Translations under genes and position numbers: made by a program
Part shown: in pieces, positions 7,890 to 17,200 of the stretch
Numbering within the stretch: position 1 is the stretch's first letter
Layout: each line of letters starts with the position of its first letter
Notes under the pieces: generated by a model
Databases searched by the model: none
Told to the model about the DNA's origin: nothing
The model's input: the letters and a program-made list of their open reading frames with translations, nothing else
DNA from: Ignavibacteriales bacterium UBA1304
Lineage (GTDB): Bacteria; Bacteroidota; Ignavibacteria; Ignavibacteriales; Ignavibacteriaceae
Assembly: GCA_002307295.1 (NCBI GenBank)
Contig: DBTY01000034.1
Span: 119,328 to 183,327 of the forward strand
DNA: 64,000 nt
Direction: 5' to 3'

Positions 7890-9045
7890 TAAAAACATAT
7901 ATTTTGATAATGCGGCGACTACTCCGCTACACCCTAAAGTAATAGAAAAAATGCTTCCGTATATGAACGAGTATTTCGGCAATGCGTCGTCTATTCATTC
8001 CTTTGGTCGTAAAACAAGAGTAGCGGTGGAAGAAGCACGTGAAGAAATTGCAGGGTTTATAAACGCAAGCCCTGGCGAAGTTTATTTTGTAAGCGGCGGC
8101 ACAGAAGCTAATAATTTTCCCATACTCGGCATAGCAAGATGTAACCGGGATGAAACTGGCAAAACCGGAATTTATACTACCGCAGCCGAACACTTATGCG
8201 CGCTTGCCTCTTGCGATCAATTGGCTAAAGAAAATTTTGACGTGAAAGTATTGAAGGTTAATAGCGATTCCATCCTTGACCCCGATACTCTTAACGAAAA
8301 CCTCAACGATAATGTTTCGCTTGTTTCGGCTATTCATATAAATAACGAAACTGCCGCGGTGAATGATTTATGCGAGCTTAATAACCTTGTTAAAAACAAT
8401 GGCGCATATTTCCATTCTGACGCCGTTCAGTCGTTTGGCAAAATTAGAATTGACGTTAAGTCGCTGGGGATTGATTCACTTTCGTTTACGGCGCACAAAA
8501 TTAACGGTCCCAAGGGAATTGGAGCAGTTTATATAAAAAGCGGAACGCCTGTTTTCCCAATTATATATGGGGGCTCGCAGGAAAGAAACAGAAGAGGCGG
8601 AACAGAAAACACAGCGGCTATTGTGGGTTTTGCGGAAGCCGTTAAATTAGCAAATGAGAAAATGGATGAAACATATACTCATCTTGCCAAGCTGAAAAGC
8701 TTTATTGTTAACGGTATTAAAAATATAGATTCGCAGGAAATAAAGATAAACTGCGAAGAGTCGCCTTTCCCTTATATCCTTAGCTTTACGCTCAACAGCA
8801 AAGCGTATAACAACGACGCAGAAGCGATGTTAATGTATCTTGATATTAATGGAGTAGCCGCGTCAAACGGTTCAGCCTGCTCTTCCGGGACGCTAAAACC
8901 GTCGCACGTTATCTTAAACATGGGAGTTTGTAAAGAAGACGCCGGAGGTACAATCCGATTGTCGTTTGGATATCAGAACACAATTAATGAAGCGGAATAC
9001 TTCCTCGAGGTCCTTTCCCGCATGGCGAATAAATTTAAGCTTTGA
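7879..9045 (+). CDS. Cysteine desulfurase, NifS/IscS family
   Basis: A 388-residue PLP enzyme. YFDNAATTPLHPKV opens the protein, FVSGGTEANNFPI binds the cofactor, FTAHKINGPKG contains the Schiff-base lysine, and NGSACSSGTLKPSHV holds the persulfide cysteine. It removes sulfur from L-cysteine for Fe-S clusters or tRNA thiolation. No iscU, sufB or mnmA is adjacent to say which. The frame can be extended to a TTG at 7864, but ATG at 7879 fits the family N terminus better. It overlaps the end of coaX by 11 bases and ends the birA-coaX operon at a bidirectional terminator. Confidence 0.93.
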   Translation: MMTDKNIYFDNAATTPLHPKVIEKMLPYMNEYFGNASSIHSFGRKTRVAVEEAREEIAGFINASPGEVYFVSGGTEANNFPILGIARCNRDETGKTGIYTTAAEHLCALASCDQLAKENFDVKVLKVNSDSILDPDTLNENLNDNVSLVSAIHINNETAAVNDLCELNNLVKNNGAYFHSDAVQSFGKIRIDVKSLGIDSLSFTAHKINGPKGIGAVYIKSGTPVFPIIYGGSQERNRRGGTENTAAIVGFAEAVKLANEKMDETYTHLAKLKSFIVNGIKNIDSQEIKINCEESPFPYILSFTLNSKAYNNDAEAMLMYLDINGVAASNGSACSSGTLKPSHVILNMGVCKEDAGGTIRLSFGYQNTINEAEYFLEVLSRMANKFKL

Positions 9046-9056
9046 AACAAAGAAAA

Positions 9057-9081
9057 AGCCGCAGATCGAATATCCGCGGCT
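9057..9081. terminator. Bidirectional terminator between convergent operons
   Basis: Stem AGCCGC-A-GAT / ATC-C-GCGGCT with a five-base loop lies between the cysteine desulfurase stop (9045) and the panC stop (9095). On the plus strand it is followed by an A/T-rich stretch and on the minus strand by TTTTTC, so it can serve both operons. Confidence 0.8.
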
Positions 9082-9094
9082 ATAATTTTAAATT

Positions 9095-9919
9095 TTATGC
9101 TTTAACTATTATGTTATCAATGAGCCTGGTCTTGCCTATTTTACAGGCTACAAGCAAATAATACTCAGTTCCATCTTTAAGTTCTTCCTGAACGCTGTAT
9201 GATTCAACGTCTACGATCTGTACATAATCAAGCTGAGAAGAACTGATTGAAGCGATTAATTTTTCCATCTCTTTAAGAATAATAGAAGCTTTGCGTTCTC
9301 CTTTTCCAATAAATTCTTTTCCTGTTTGTAGCGATTTATTTAATACAAGCGCGTCTTTTCTTTCCTGTTCAGAAAGGAAAATGTTTCTTGAACTTAACGC
9401 TAAACCGTCATTTTCTCTTATTAGCGGGCAGATTTTAATTTCGACGTCCAATTTCAAGTCGTTGACCATTTGTTTGATTACAGCGCATTGCTGAGCGTCT
9501 TTCTGACCAAAAAAAGCATAGTCTGGCTTTACGCAGTTAAAAAGGATCGAAACAATTGTAGCTACGCCTCTAAAATGAATTGGGCGGGTTTTACCTTCAA
9601 GTATTTTTGAAATATTTTCTACTTCAACATAAGTTTGATAGTTTTTAGGATAAATAGTTTCAGGATCAGGAATAAAAACAGCGTCTACTCCCTGCTCAAA
9701 TAATAATTTTACGTCTCTTTCAATATCGCGCGGATACTGATTGTAATCTTCATTAGGCGCAAATTGGGTAGGATTAACAAAAATAGAAACGACAGTATAA
9801 TCTGAAATATTTTTTGAATTTTTTACAAGAGACATGTGTCCGCTATGAAGATAACCCATAGTAGGCACAAGTCCTATAGTTTTTCGTTCGCTTTTACATC
9901 GCGAAGCAAAAAGCTGCAT
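9095..9919 (-). CDS. panC: Pantothenate synthetase
   Basis: Condenses pantoate and beta-alanine with ATP. PTMGYLHSGHMSL (with HxGH), FVNPTQFAPNEDYNQYPR, FGQKDAQQC and LALSSRNIFLS are all present. The coordinates begin at the first in-frame ATG (274 residues), but this start looks too late. The frame stays open upstream to a stop at 9968, and the untranslated part reads VIRTITNIKDMQLF, matching the normal first strand and helix of PanC. No ATG, GTG or TTG occurs in that stretch. An ATC at 9946 stands five bases after GAGG, making a non-AUG start plausible. It is the last gene of the sprA-porX-tsaE-tsaB-DUF1573-accD-panC run. Confidence 0.93.
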   Translation of the reverse strand: MQLFASRCKSERKTIGLVPTMGYLHSGHMSLVKNSKNISDYTVVSIFVNPTQFAPNEDYNQYPRDIERDVKLLFEQGVDAVFIPDPETIYPKNYQTYVEVENISKILEGKTRPIHFRGVATIVSILFNCVKPDYAFFGQKDAQQCAVIKQMVNDLKLDVEIKICPLIRENDGLALSSRNIFLSEQERKDALVLNKSLQTGKEFIGKGERKASIILKEMEKLIASISSSQLDYVQIVDVESYSVQEELKDGTEYYLLVACKIGKTRLIDNIIVKA

Positions 9920-9953
9920 ATCTTTAATGTTAGTAATGGTTCTGATGACGTCC

Positions 9954-10796
9954 TCAACTGAAATAATTTAAGAGATGAGATATTTGGGATTTCAAATCTT
10001 TACGGGAAACGACCATATCTATAAACCCGTGTTCCAGAATAAATTCCGATTTTTGAAATCCTTCAGGTAAGTCTCTGCCAATAGTTTGTTTAATAATTCT
10101 GGGGCCTGCAAATCCAATCAAAGCCTGCGGTTCGGCAATATTAACATCGCCCAGCATAGCAAAGCTTGCGGTAATTCCGCCAGTGGTTGGATCTGTTAGA
10201 ATGGAAATGTAAGGGATATTAGCTTCGGCAAGTTTTGCAAGGCGACCGCTTGTTTTTGCCATCTGCATTAACGAATACGCGCCTTCCATCATGCGCGCTC
10301 CGCCGCTTGCGGCTATAATAATTAACGGTAATTTATGTTTATACGCCCTATCGGCAAGTCTGGCAATTTTTTCGCCTACTACAGAACCCATGCTTCCGCC
10401 TATGAATTTAAAATCCATACAGCCAAACGCAACGTCCTTTCCGTCAATTTTGCCCGTCCCGGTAAGTATAGCGTCGTTTAATCCCGTTTTTTTTATAGTT
10501 TCTTTTACTCTATCCGAATATTTTTTTGTATCGGCAAATTCAAGAGGATCGGCAGATCTCATTTTCTTTTCTGTTTCTTTAAATGTTTCCTTGTCTAGCA
10601 ATACTTCTACATACTGGCTGCTGCCAATCCTAAAATGATAATTACATTTAGGACAAGTCCACATGCTCAAATCGAGTTGTTTTTTATGAAGTATTTCGCT
10701 GCAACCCGGGCATTTTTCCCACAGTCCGTCCGGCAAATCAATAGCCTTGGACGTATCAGTGGATATATTTTGTTTAGCTCTTTTAAACCAAGACAT
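9954..10796 (-). CDS. accD: Acetyl-CoA carboxylase carboxyltransferase subunit beta
   Basis: The 280-residue protein matches AccD in length and order. The N-terminal zinc ribbon has C29-x2-C32 and C48-x2-C51 (CPGC, CPKC). The crotonase-like carboxyltransferase core includes IIAASGGARMMEGAYSLMQMAK, TDPTTGGITASFAMLGDVNIAEP and GFAGPRIIKQTI. It moves the carboxyl group from carboxybiotin to acetyl-CoA, with AccA and biotinylated AccB (not in the window). BirA, which attaches that biotin, is encoded in the convergent operon. accD follows the DUF1573 gene by eight bases and leads directly into panC. Confidence 0.97.
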   Translation of the reverse strand: MSWFKRAKQNISTDTSKAIDLPDGLWEKCPGCSEILHKKQLDLSMWTCPKCNYHFRIGSSQYVEVLLDKETFKETEKKMRSADPLEFADTKKYSDRVKETIKKTGLNDAILTGTGKIDGKDVAFGCMDFKFIGGSMGSVVGEKIARLADRAYKHKLPLIIIAASGGARMMEGAYSLMQMAKTSGRLAKLAEANIPYISILTDPTTGGITASFAMLGDVNIAEPQALIGFAGPRIIKQTIGRDLPEGFQKSEFILEHGFIDMVVSRKDLKSQISHLLNYFS

Positions 10797-10804
10797 TTTT
10801 TTAC

Positions 10805-11509
10805 CTATTTATTAATATCTGCCGATATTGTTAATATCTTAACATGATGATCCGGATCGTTGGAAATAACAGTTATAGTTTTATTTGTTTTACCCGACTT
10901 AGCCGATGAATCAAACTCAACCTTCAAGGTTCCTTTTTCACCGGGAGCGAGAATTTTATTATCTACAACAGCCGCGGTGCAGCCGCAGGAAGTCATAATA
11001 TTAGAAATTTCCAGAACTCCTTCCCCCTTATTGAAAAAGTCAAAAGTATAAGTTAGCAGTTTGCCTTCCTTAACAACGCCAAAATCATGATCGCTTTCGT
11101 TAAAATACAATACCGGGACCTTTGTTGTAGTAGGCTCTAAAACGACAGAGTTTATCACAAGATCGAATTCTGGGGTTTTAGGATCGTTAGACGAAACCAT
11201 AATATGCTTTGTCTGCTTTCCCTTTTTACCTGTTGAATTAAACGTAACCTTCAGATCTGTTTTTTCTCCAGGAAGAATTTCCTTCTTATCCGTTACTGCG
11301 GCAGTGCAACCGCATGACGCGCGAATATCCTTAATCTTAAGAGTGTCGTCGCCATCGTTGGAAAGCTGAAAAACAAAAGTAACGGTATCGCCTTGTTTTA
11401 TATTTCCAAAATCGTGAGACAGTTGAAGCGCCGAAATTTTCGGTCCGAATAACTGCGCAAAACTTAACGATGTAAATAAGATAAATGAAAAGATGATATT
11501 TCTAAACAT
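10805..11509 (-). CDS. Exported protein with two DUF1573 domains
   Basis: This 234-residue protein has a signal peptide (about 1-18, MFRNIIFSFILFTSLSFAQ). Two tandem DUF1573 immunoglobulin-like domains (about 30-125 and 135-232) follow. Each carries the family signature HDFG...G followed by a SCGCTAAV motif (RASCGCTAAV, MTSCGCTAAV), and each ends in a VxSNDP strand. DUF1573 proteins are common in Bacteroidota; they are exported and of unknown function. It overlaps the end of tsaB by eight bases and lies eight bases before accD, so it is part of the sprA-to-panC run although it has no metabolic link to those enzymes. Confidence 0.85.
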   Translation of the reverse strand: MFRNIIFSFILFTSLSFAQLFGPKISALQLSHDFGNIKQGDTVTFVFQLSNDGDDTLKIKDIRASCGCTAAVTDKKEILPGEKTDLKVTFNSTGKKGKQTKHIMVSSNDPKTPEFDLVINSVVLEPTTTKVPVLYFNESDHDFGVVKEGKLLTYTFDFFNKGEGVLEISNIMTSCGCTAAVVDNKILAPGEKGTLKVEFDSSAKSGKTNKTITVISNDPDHHVKILTISADINK

Positions 11510-12161
11510 TTTTTGCTCCTTTAATTAAGAACTCTTTTATATAATCGGGTTCAAAATAATCAAATTCCTTCAGGATTTTTTCTTTGCCAAACAGTTTTGC
11601 CCATTTAGCAATATACAAAGGTTTAGGGAAAGATATATCCCTGATTTTATTATCAATAACGGCATTACCAAAAATAAGTTCCCTGCCGCTTAGTTTTTTT
11701 ACTTCGGTTAACGGAACAATTTTTAATGGATCAATCGTTATAAAATTATCTTCAGTCTTTTTGAATTTTTGAAGGTATACTTCGTCGGTGTTTACTTTAT
11801 TAGCCACATAATATTCTGCGTCAAGCGGCAGATAACAGCTAATTTCCAAAGCGATAGCCTCAAAAGTAGGAACTGGCAAAATGGGAATATTCAGCCCTGC
11901 AGCCATTCCCTTAACCGCGGAAAGCCCTATTCGCAGCCCTGTGAAGGAACCTGGACCGTTTGAGAAAGCAATGTAATCAATTTTATTTGCTACTGCTCCT
12001 GAAGAGGTTATTACAAAATCAATTATATCGAATAGTTTTTCGGAATGTATGTTCTTATTATTTATACTAATTTCATAGTATTTTTCATCTGAATAGTAAA
12101 TAGCCGCGCCGCATTGTTTGCCGCTGGTTTCTACTACTAATATTGGTTTATCTTCTTCCAT
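11502..12161 (-). CDS. tsaB: tRNA threonylcarbamoyladenosine biosynthesis protein TsaB
   Basis: A 219-residue inactive paralogue of TsaD. ILVVETSGKQCGAAIY opens the ASKHA fold and SNGPGSFTGLRIGLSAVKGMA is the TsaB/YeaZ signature. It is a scaffold of the TsaB-TsaD-TsaE complex that puts threonylcarbamoyl on A37 of ANN-decoding tRNAs. Its start overlaps the tsaE end by 14 bases, so the two are coupled, which fits their shared complex. tsaC and tsaD are not in the window. A TrmO-like t6A-modifying gene lies much further on, at 40118-40900. Confidence 0.94.
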   Translation of the reverse strand: MEEDKPILVVETSGKQCGAAIYYSDEKYYEISINNKNIHSEKLFDIIDFVITSSGAVANKIDYIAFSNGPGSFTGLRIGLSAVKGMAAGLNIPILPVPTFEAIALEISCYLPLDAEYYVANKVNTDEVYLQKFKKTEDNFITIDPLKIVPLTEVKKLSGRELIFGNAVIDNKIRDISFPKPLYIAKWAKLFGKEKILKEFDYFEPDYIKEFLIKGAKNV

Positions 12162-12582
12162 TTTTATTTATTTCAATTACCCTGGTATTATCTTCATTTA
12201 ACGTTAATTTCACTTCAATTGTGTTAGAAGGCAAAACATCCGGAAACAATTCCGCCCACTCTATAAAAACAATTGAATCAGCGTCGTTAATATAATCATT
12301 AAAACCAATATCATAAAGTTCATTTACTTCATTAATTCTGTAAAAATCAAAATGGTAGATTTTTTTTTGTCCGGTATATTCGTTAACAATAGCAAACGTG
12401 GGCGAACTTGCGTTTTTTATGCCAAATATTGCCGCTATTTGTTTAACAAAATAAGTTTTACCTGCGCCAAGATTTCCATTAAGACAAATAACGTCTCCTT
12501 CCGAAATTATTTTGGCAAATTCTTCCGCTACTGAATTGGTTTCTAATTCAGTATTTATTTCTTTCTTAAATGGCAGTTCCAT
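12148..12582 (-). CDS. tsaE: tRNA threonylcarbamoyladenosine biosynthesis ATPase TsaE
   Basis: This small P-loop ATPase has 144 residues. Walker A is GNLGAGKT (36-43). ASPTFAIVNEY and YHFDFYRINEVNELYDIG are the TsaE core motifs, and IVFIEWAELFPDVLP contains the Walker B-like segment. It drives the turnover of the TsaBD complex in t6A synthesis. It sits directly between porX (three bases upstream) and tsaB. A porX-tsaE neighbourhood is frequent in Bacteroidota as I know it, often with ald, which is found here about 9 kb away. Confidence 0.95.
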   Translation of the reverse strand: MELPFKKEINTELETNSVAEEFAKIISEGDVICLNGNLGAGKTYFVKQIAAIFGIKNASSPTFAIVNEYTGQKKIYHFDFYRINEVNELYDIGFNDYINDADSIVFIEWAELFPDVLPSNTIEVKLTLNEDNTRVIEINKNGRR

Positions 12583-12584
12583 TT

Positions 12585-14162
12585 CTACGCCTTCGGTTCT
12601 AAGGTTATAACAGGCAATATCATTTCTTCCATAGATATTCCGCCGTGTTGAAAAGTATCTTTATAGTAAGTAAGATATTTATGATAATCCGTTGGGTATA
12701 CAAAATAATAATCTTCTTTAGCTATAATATAATTAATTGTAACGCCTCTTCTAGGCAGTTTATAATCGTCAGGGTTCTTAATATAAACGGCGTTTTTCTC
12801 GTCTGCCTTAAGATTCCTTCCATATTTAAACCGCAAGTTAGTAGAAGCTTCTCTATCCCCCAGCACTTTAGCTCCACGTAATGAACGAATGCTGCCGTGA
12901 TCGGTTGTAATAACTATTTTAACATTCTTCATATTGGCTATCGCTTTAAATGTAGCAAGCAAAGATGAATGAGTAAACCAGCTGTTTGTTAACGATCTGT
13001 AAGCGGCTTCGCCAGGAGCAATTTCTCTTAAGAGATCAGAATCAGACCTGCCGTGAGCAATCATATCAAGAAAGTTAACTACTACGGCGGTCAACTGATT
13101 ATTCTTATATGACATTATATTCTGCTCAAAACTCCGGCCTACTTCAGGATCAATAATTTTTATATACTTTAGTTCGTTTCTAAGTTTAATTCTTTTTCTA
13201 TCAAGCATTAATTGAAGCAGCTCTTTTTCATATTTATTCATGCTTCTTTCATCCGCTTCATCGTCGCCGGTAGCCCAATACTGCGGATAATTTTTTTCAA
13301 TATCCGAAGGGAATAAACCCGCAAACAGGGCGTTCCTTGCATAAGGCGTAGCAGTAGGCAGAATTGCAAAATAATAATCTTTTTCAATTTTGAAATCGTC
13401 TACTAAATGCTTTTCCATTGTAAGCCATTGATCAAGACGCAGGCAATCGATAACAAAATAAAAAACCGTTTTATCTGAATTTTGAATATGCTTTAGCACG
13501 TAATTGTCCGTTATTTGCGGCGTCATCAAAGGCGTGTCAATATCGCCAAGAGAATTTATCCACTTGGTATAATTCCTTTCAACAAATTTTGAAAATTCTT
13601 TATTGCATTCTTTCTTCTGCTCTGTAAGAGATTGCTGAAGCCCAATTTCAGGATGCATGTCAAGTTCCATTTCCCAATTCACCAATTTTAGATAGACTTC
13701 TATCCACTCCGCATAATCCATCTCGCTTAATAATGAGCGAGAAATATCGCTGAAGTGCTGCAAATAATCTTTTGCGGCAAACTGTCCTGTTATTCTTTTT
13801 CCTTCAAGAATTTTTTTACAAACAAGAAGCACCTGACTAGGATTTACAGGTTTTGTAAGATAATCGGATATCTTGCCTCCTATAGCCTCGTCCATCAGAG
13901 TTTCTTCTTCGCTTTTAGTAATCATCACAACCGGAATATTAGGATTTATTTCTTTAATTCTAGAAAGAGTTTCCAAACCTCCCATTCCGGGCATCATCTC
14001 ATCAAGAAACAACAGGTCGTATTCTTTTTCTTTTACAGACGAAACGGCGTCGACGCCATTAGTAACAGTATCTACATCGTAACCTTTTTCGCTCAGAAAA
14101 ATTATGTGAGACCGAAGAAGTTCAATTTCGTCGTCTACCCATAATATTTTTTTCTTTTTCAT
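12585..14162 (-). CDS. porX: PorX-type response regulator with PglZ phosphatase domain
   Basis: The 525-residue protein has a receiver domain (1-120) with D10/D11, phospho-acceptor D54 (LFLDEMMPG), T82 and K104 all present. A helical linker follows, then a PglZ domain of the alkaline phosphatase superfamily (about 210-520). Metal-site motifs are YFVIDCLRLDQW, the nucleophile region ILPTATPYARNALFAG, FLDMIAHGRSD, ITTDHGS and TFQHGGISMEEM. In Porphyromonas and Flavobacterium, PorX controls type IX secretion genes and has phosphodiesterase activity. The gene starts 44 bases after sprA, with an AAAGGA ribosome binding site. No PorY sensor kinase is adjacent. Confidence 0.93.
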   Translation of the reverse strand: MKKKKILWVDDEIELLRSHIIFLSEKGYDVDTVTNGVDAVSSVKEKEYDLLFLDEMMPGMGGLETLSRIKEINPNIPVVMITKSEEETLMDEAIGGKISDYLTKPVNPSQVLLVCKKILEGKRITGQFAAKDYLQHFSDISRSLLSEMDYAEWIEVYLKLVNWEMELDMHPEIGLQQSLTEQKKECNKEFSKFVERNYTKWINSLGDIDTPLMTPQITDNYVLKHIQNSDKTVFYFVIDCLRLDQWLTMEKHLVDDFKIEKDYYFAILPTATPYARNALFAGLFPSDIEKNYPQYWATGDDEADERSMNKYEKELLQLMLDRKRIKLRNELKYIKIIDPEVGRSFEQNIMSYKNNQLTAVVVNFLDMIAHGRSDSDLLREIAPGEAAYRSLTNSWFTHSSLLATFKAIANMKNVKIVITTDHGSIRSLRGAKVLGDREASTNLRFKYGRNLKADEKNAVYIKNPDDYKLPRRGVTINYIIAKEDYYFVYPTDYHKYLTYYKDTFQHGGISMEEMILPVITLEPKA

Positions 14163-14206
14163 ATAATCTTTTCCTTTTTAATAAAACTCTTATCTCGCGC
14201 GTTACT

Positions 14207-17200
14207 TTAGTTAATCGAAATAGTTACGTCCAAACCTGCTTCATTAGTAGTAGTTGCCGTTAGTTTTGAAGTTCCTTCCGGCTGCCTTGAAGTCCGTTTA
14301 TAATAAACAGAAAGAGTTACTTTAGAACTAATTACGTATTTTATACGCGGTTCCAAAGAAGTGCCGGTATTTATTTCCTGCGGAGTTCCATCTTCCGTAA
14401 AATCAGTAAAATCATAATTTACATTGGAAGTTTTTGTATTAGTATAAGTAAACGAGAAGTCAAAATCATTTTTCAGAGATAACCCAAAGAACGGAATTTC
14501 AAATCCTGATTTCGAATATCCAATTGTTATGCCTATATCTCTTGTAAAAGATTCAACAATTGTTTGCGTTGACGATCCAAGAGAATAATCGCTCTTTGTA
14601 TTACAGGTTATTTTTCCGTTAAAATTACCATCCCAAAGAGATTTAAACGTCATACTAATTTCTAATAAAGGAGAAAACGCATATGTTATTCTCTGAGATT
14701 GCGTTTCTTTAGTGCCGTCATTATCAATCTTCCAGCCTTCCGTATAATCGGCGCTATAAGCGTGATTAATAGAAACTTTTTGAGTAAAGCTCTTAAAGAA
14801 AGAATACTTCTCCAATCCATCCCAAGTTAACCGCCAGTTAGGCCTTGGAATATACTTAACCACCTCGTTAAGGAACTTCAACTTTGAAAAAACCGGCATG
14901 GTTTCAAAACCATTAACAAAAGCGTCAGATAAATCCGCATTTGTTTTATTAGCCGATTCATTAAAAAGCTGATTAACCTTTTTTATGCCGCTCTTAAAAA
15001 CGCTAAACATTAATGTAGGCGGCAAAGATAAAAACGAACGGTCTAATGTTCCAGTCGTAGTAATTCCAACTCCGGAAACATTTCCAAAATTATCAGTATT
15101 AAAACTGGTAGCCTTTTGCATACTCCAGCCAATCTTCCAGTTTACGTCTACTTTTGCTCCATCCCACAATGGTTTGGAAGTTTTTAGTTCAACATTATTT
15201 GACTGAGAAAAATTATCTGCAAGCGTAGCGTTATGCGCTCTTGCGCCGACATCGTTGCTTAACCCAAGTATATATGCCTGCTTGGGACCGTCATTTACAT
15301 TATATGAAATACCCAAAAAGTTTTTAGACCCGTTTCCTTTGCCAAGTATGCCGGAAGACCTCATAGAATTACTTTCATTAAACGAAATTCCAATATTTTC
15401 ATAATCAAAAAGTATGATACGAGCTAATGCACGCGTCATATAAAAGGCTTTTGCATATATTGGCGTTTTCTTAATCATAATAGTCGTATCAGGCGTTGAA
15501 GCTGCGCGCTGCAAAGTATCCGTTCTTGATCTTTTGAGGGAATCCAGCGCTATCTTTCTTAACGAATCAGGCATATTCCTAAACATCAAAGAATCAGGAA
15601 CAGTAGTTTGCGCCAAATGCTTCATACCGCCGCCGCCAGGAGGAGGATTTCCATTTGGATTATCTTCTCTACGCCTGCCGCGCGATTGCCCTTCCGGGAA
15701 ACCTGGATTTTGCCTGTTATCCGATCCGCCGTTTGTAACTTCTTCGCTTGGAAATAACGGAGCCGTCAGATCTTTCCATCTCAAAGTAGTAGCAAAGTTC
15801 AATTTCGATTCATATCCTGCGCTTCTACCAACGGTATCGGCTGTAAAATCAAAAGCCCAGGAATATCTGACAGTATATCCGGCAGATAAAGTAAAGAATT
15901 TATTCAGGTTCCACAAATTTGGCAATTGAGGATTTGTTTTTATGTCAATATTCTGACTATAACTGTAATCTCTGCCAAAAAATACTCCGGATAAAATCTC
16001 ATTCCAAATTGATTTTTCGCTTCTTTCTTTATTGTATGCGTCTGTCTCAAGAAACGCTAAAGAAGAATTTACGTCAACGCTGTATGAAGTAGTTAAATTT
16101 AACAAACCGCCGTCTGTCATTTTCCAGCTAAAAGAGCATCCTCTTGTTGTACCAAAATCACGAGTTATACTTTCGTAAGGGTCGCTGCTTGACGTAGCTC
16201 TAGTAATTGAATAATTTCTATTTCTTTTAGCCGTAATATCAGCCGAAAAATTCTGCGGCGTAAAATATACTTTTGCGTTTCGGTATTGCGGGAATAACGC
16301 CAACAGCCTTCCTAATACAGGAATATTAGCCGGATAGAAATATAAATCGGGGCTAAAATTAACGCTGTAATTCATGTTTGCGTTCCAAACCCACGAGCTG
16401 TTATTTAATACTGTTGGGCTTCGGCTAAACGCCTTATTATAATTAAAGCCAAATGTTAAAGCGTTAAACGAATCCCTTATGAGCCAATAATCCGAAGGGA
16501 GTTTTAATTTAATGCCGGATGAACTCCAGCTATCAGAAACCGAAATAGTCTGCGTATTTCCTATCAAATCACTTGCTGCTTTAGAGGCCTGCGATTCTGT
16601 ATAACCAAGTTTCAGATCAGCTTCTTTCAAGTTCTTTGCTGCTTCCTCAACGCTTATATCGCTACCTGGAATATACTGCGGTTTAGCAATAGACTCAGTA
16701 TGCGAGAACGTAAGTTTTAGATTTCCCCCCTGCATATTAAAAGGCAGTATTTTCAAAACATCTAAGTCGGCAGAAACGCCCCAGCTTCGGGAGTCGGTTC
16801 TTGACCCAAATCTGCTTGCAAGCGTATGGAAATTAGGATCCGTACGGCTTATGTTCAGGTTAACATTCATTATATCCGCCAGCTTGATAGAAGTCGAGGC
16901 GGTATAAGCCCACCCGGGCGTATCGTCCGCATCTACTACTCTTAATTCATCTACATAAACGTCGCCGATTATTTTTACGCTGTCTTTTGTCGTATTTGTT
17001 ATACCAATAATAAGAGTTTTCAAAGATTGCAAAGACGGATTGCCTTTTACCACATAGTAATTCCCCGGCTTTCCTGCCACGGCAAGGGAATCCCGCTTAG
17101 TCGAGTTTGAAGCTCGAGTTTGCTTGATTGTAGTTAAATCCTTAAACGTAATACTTATTTCATTCCAGTCTGCCTGTACTGGCTGTCTGTATTCATAATA

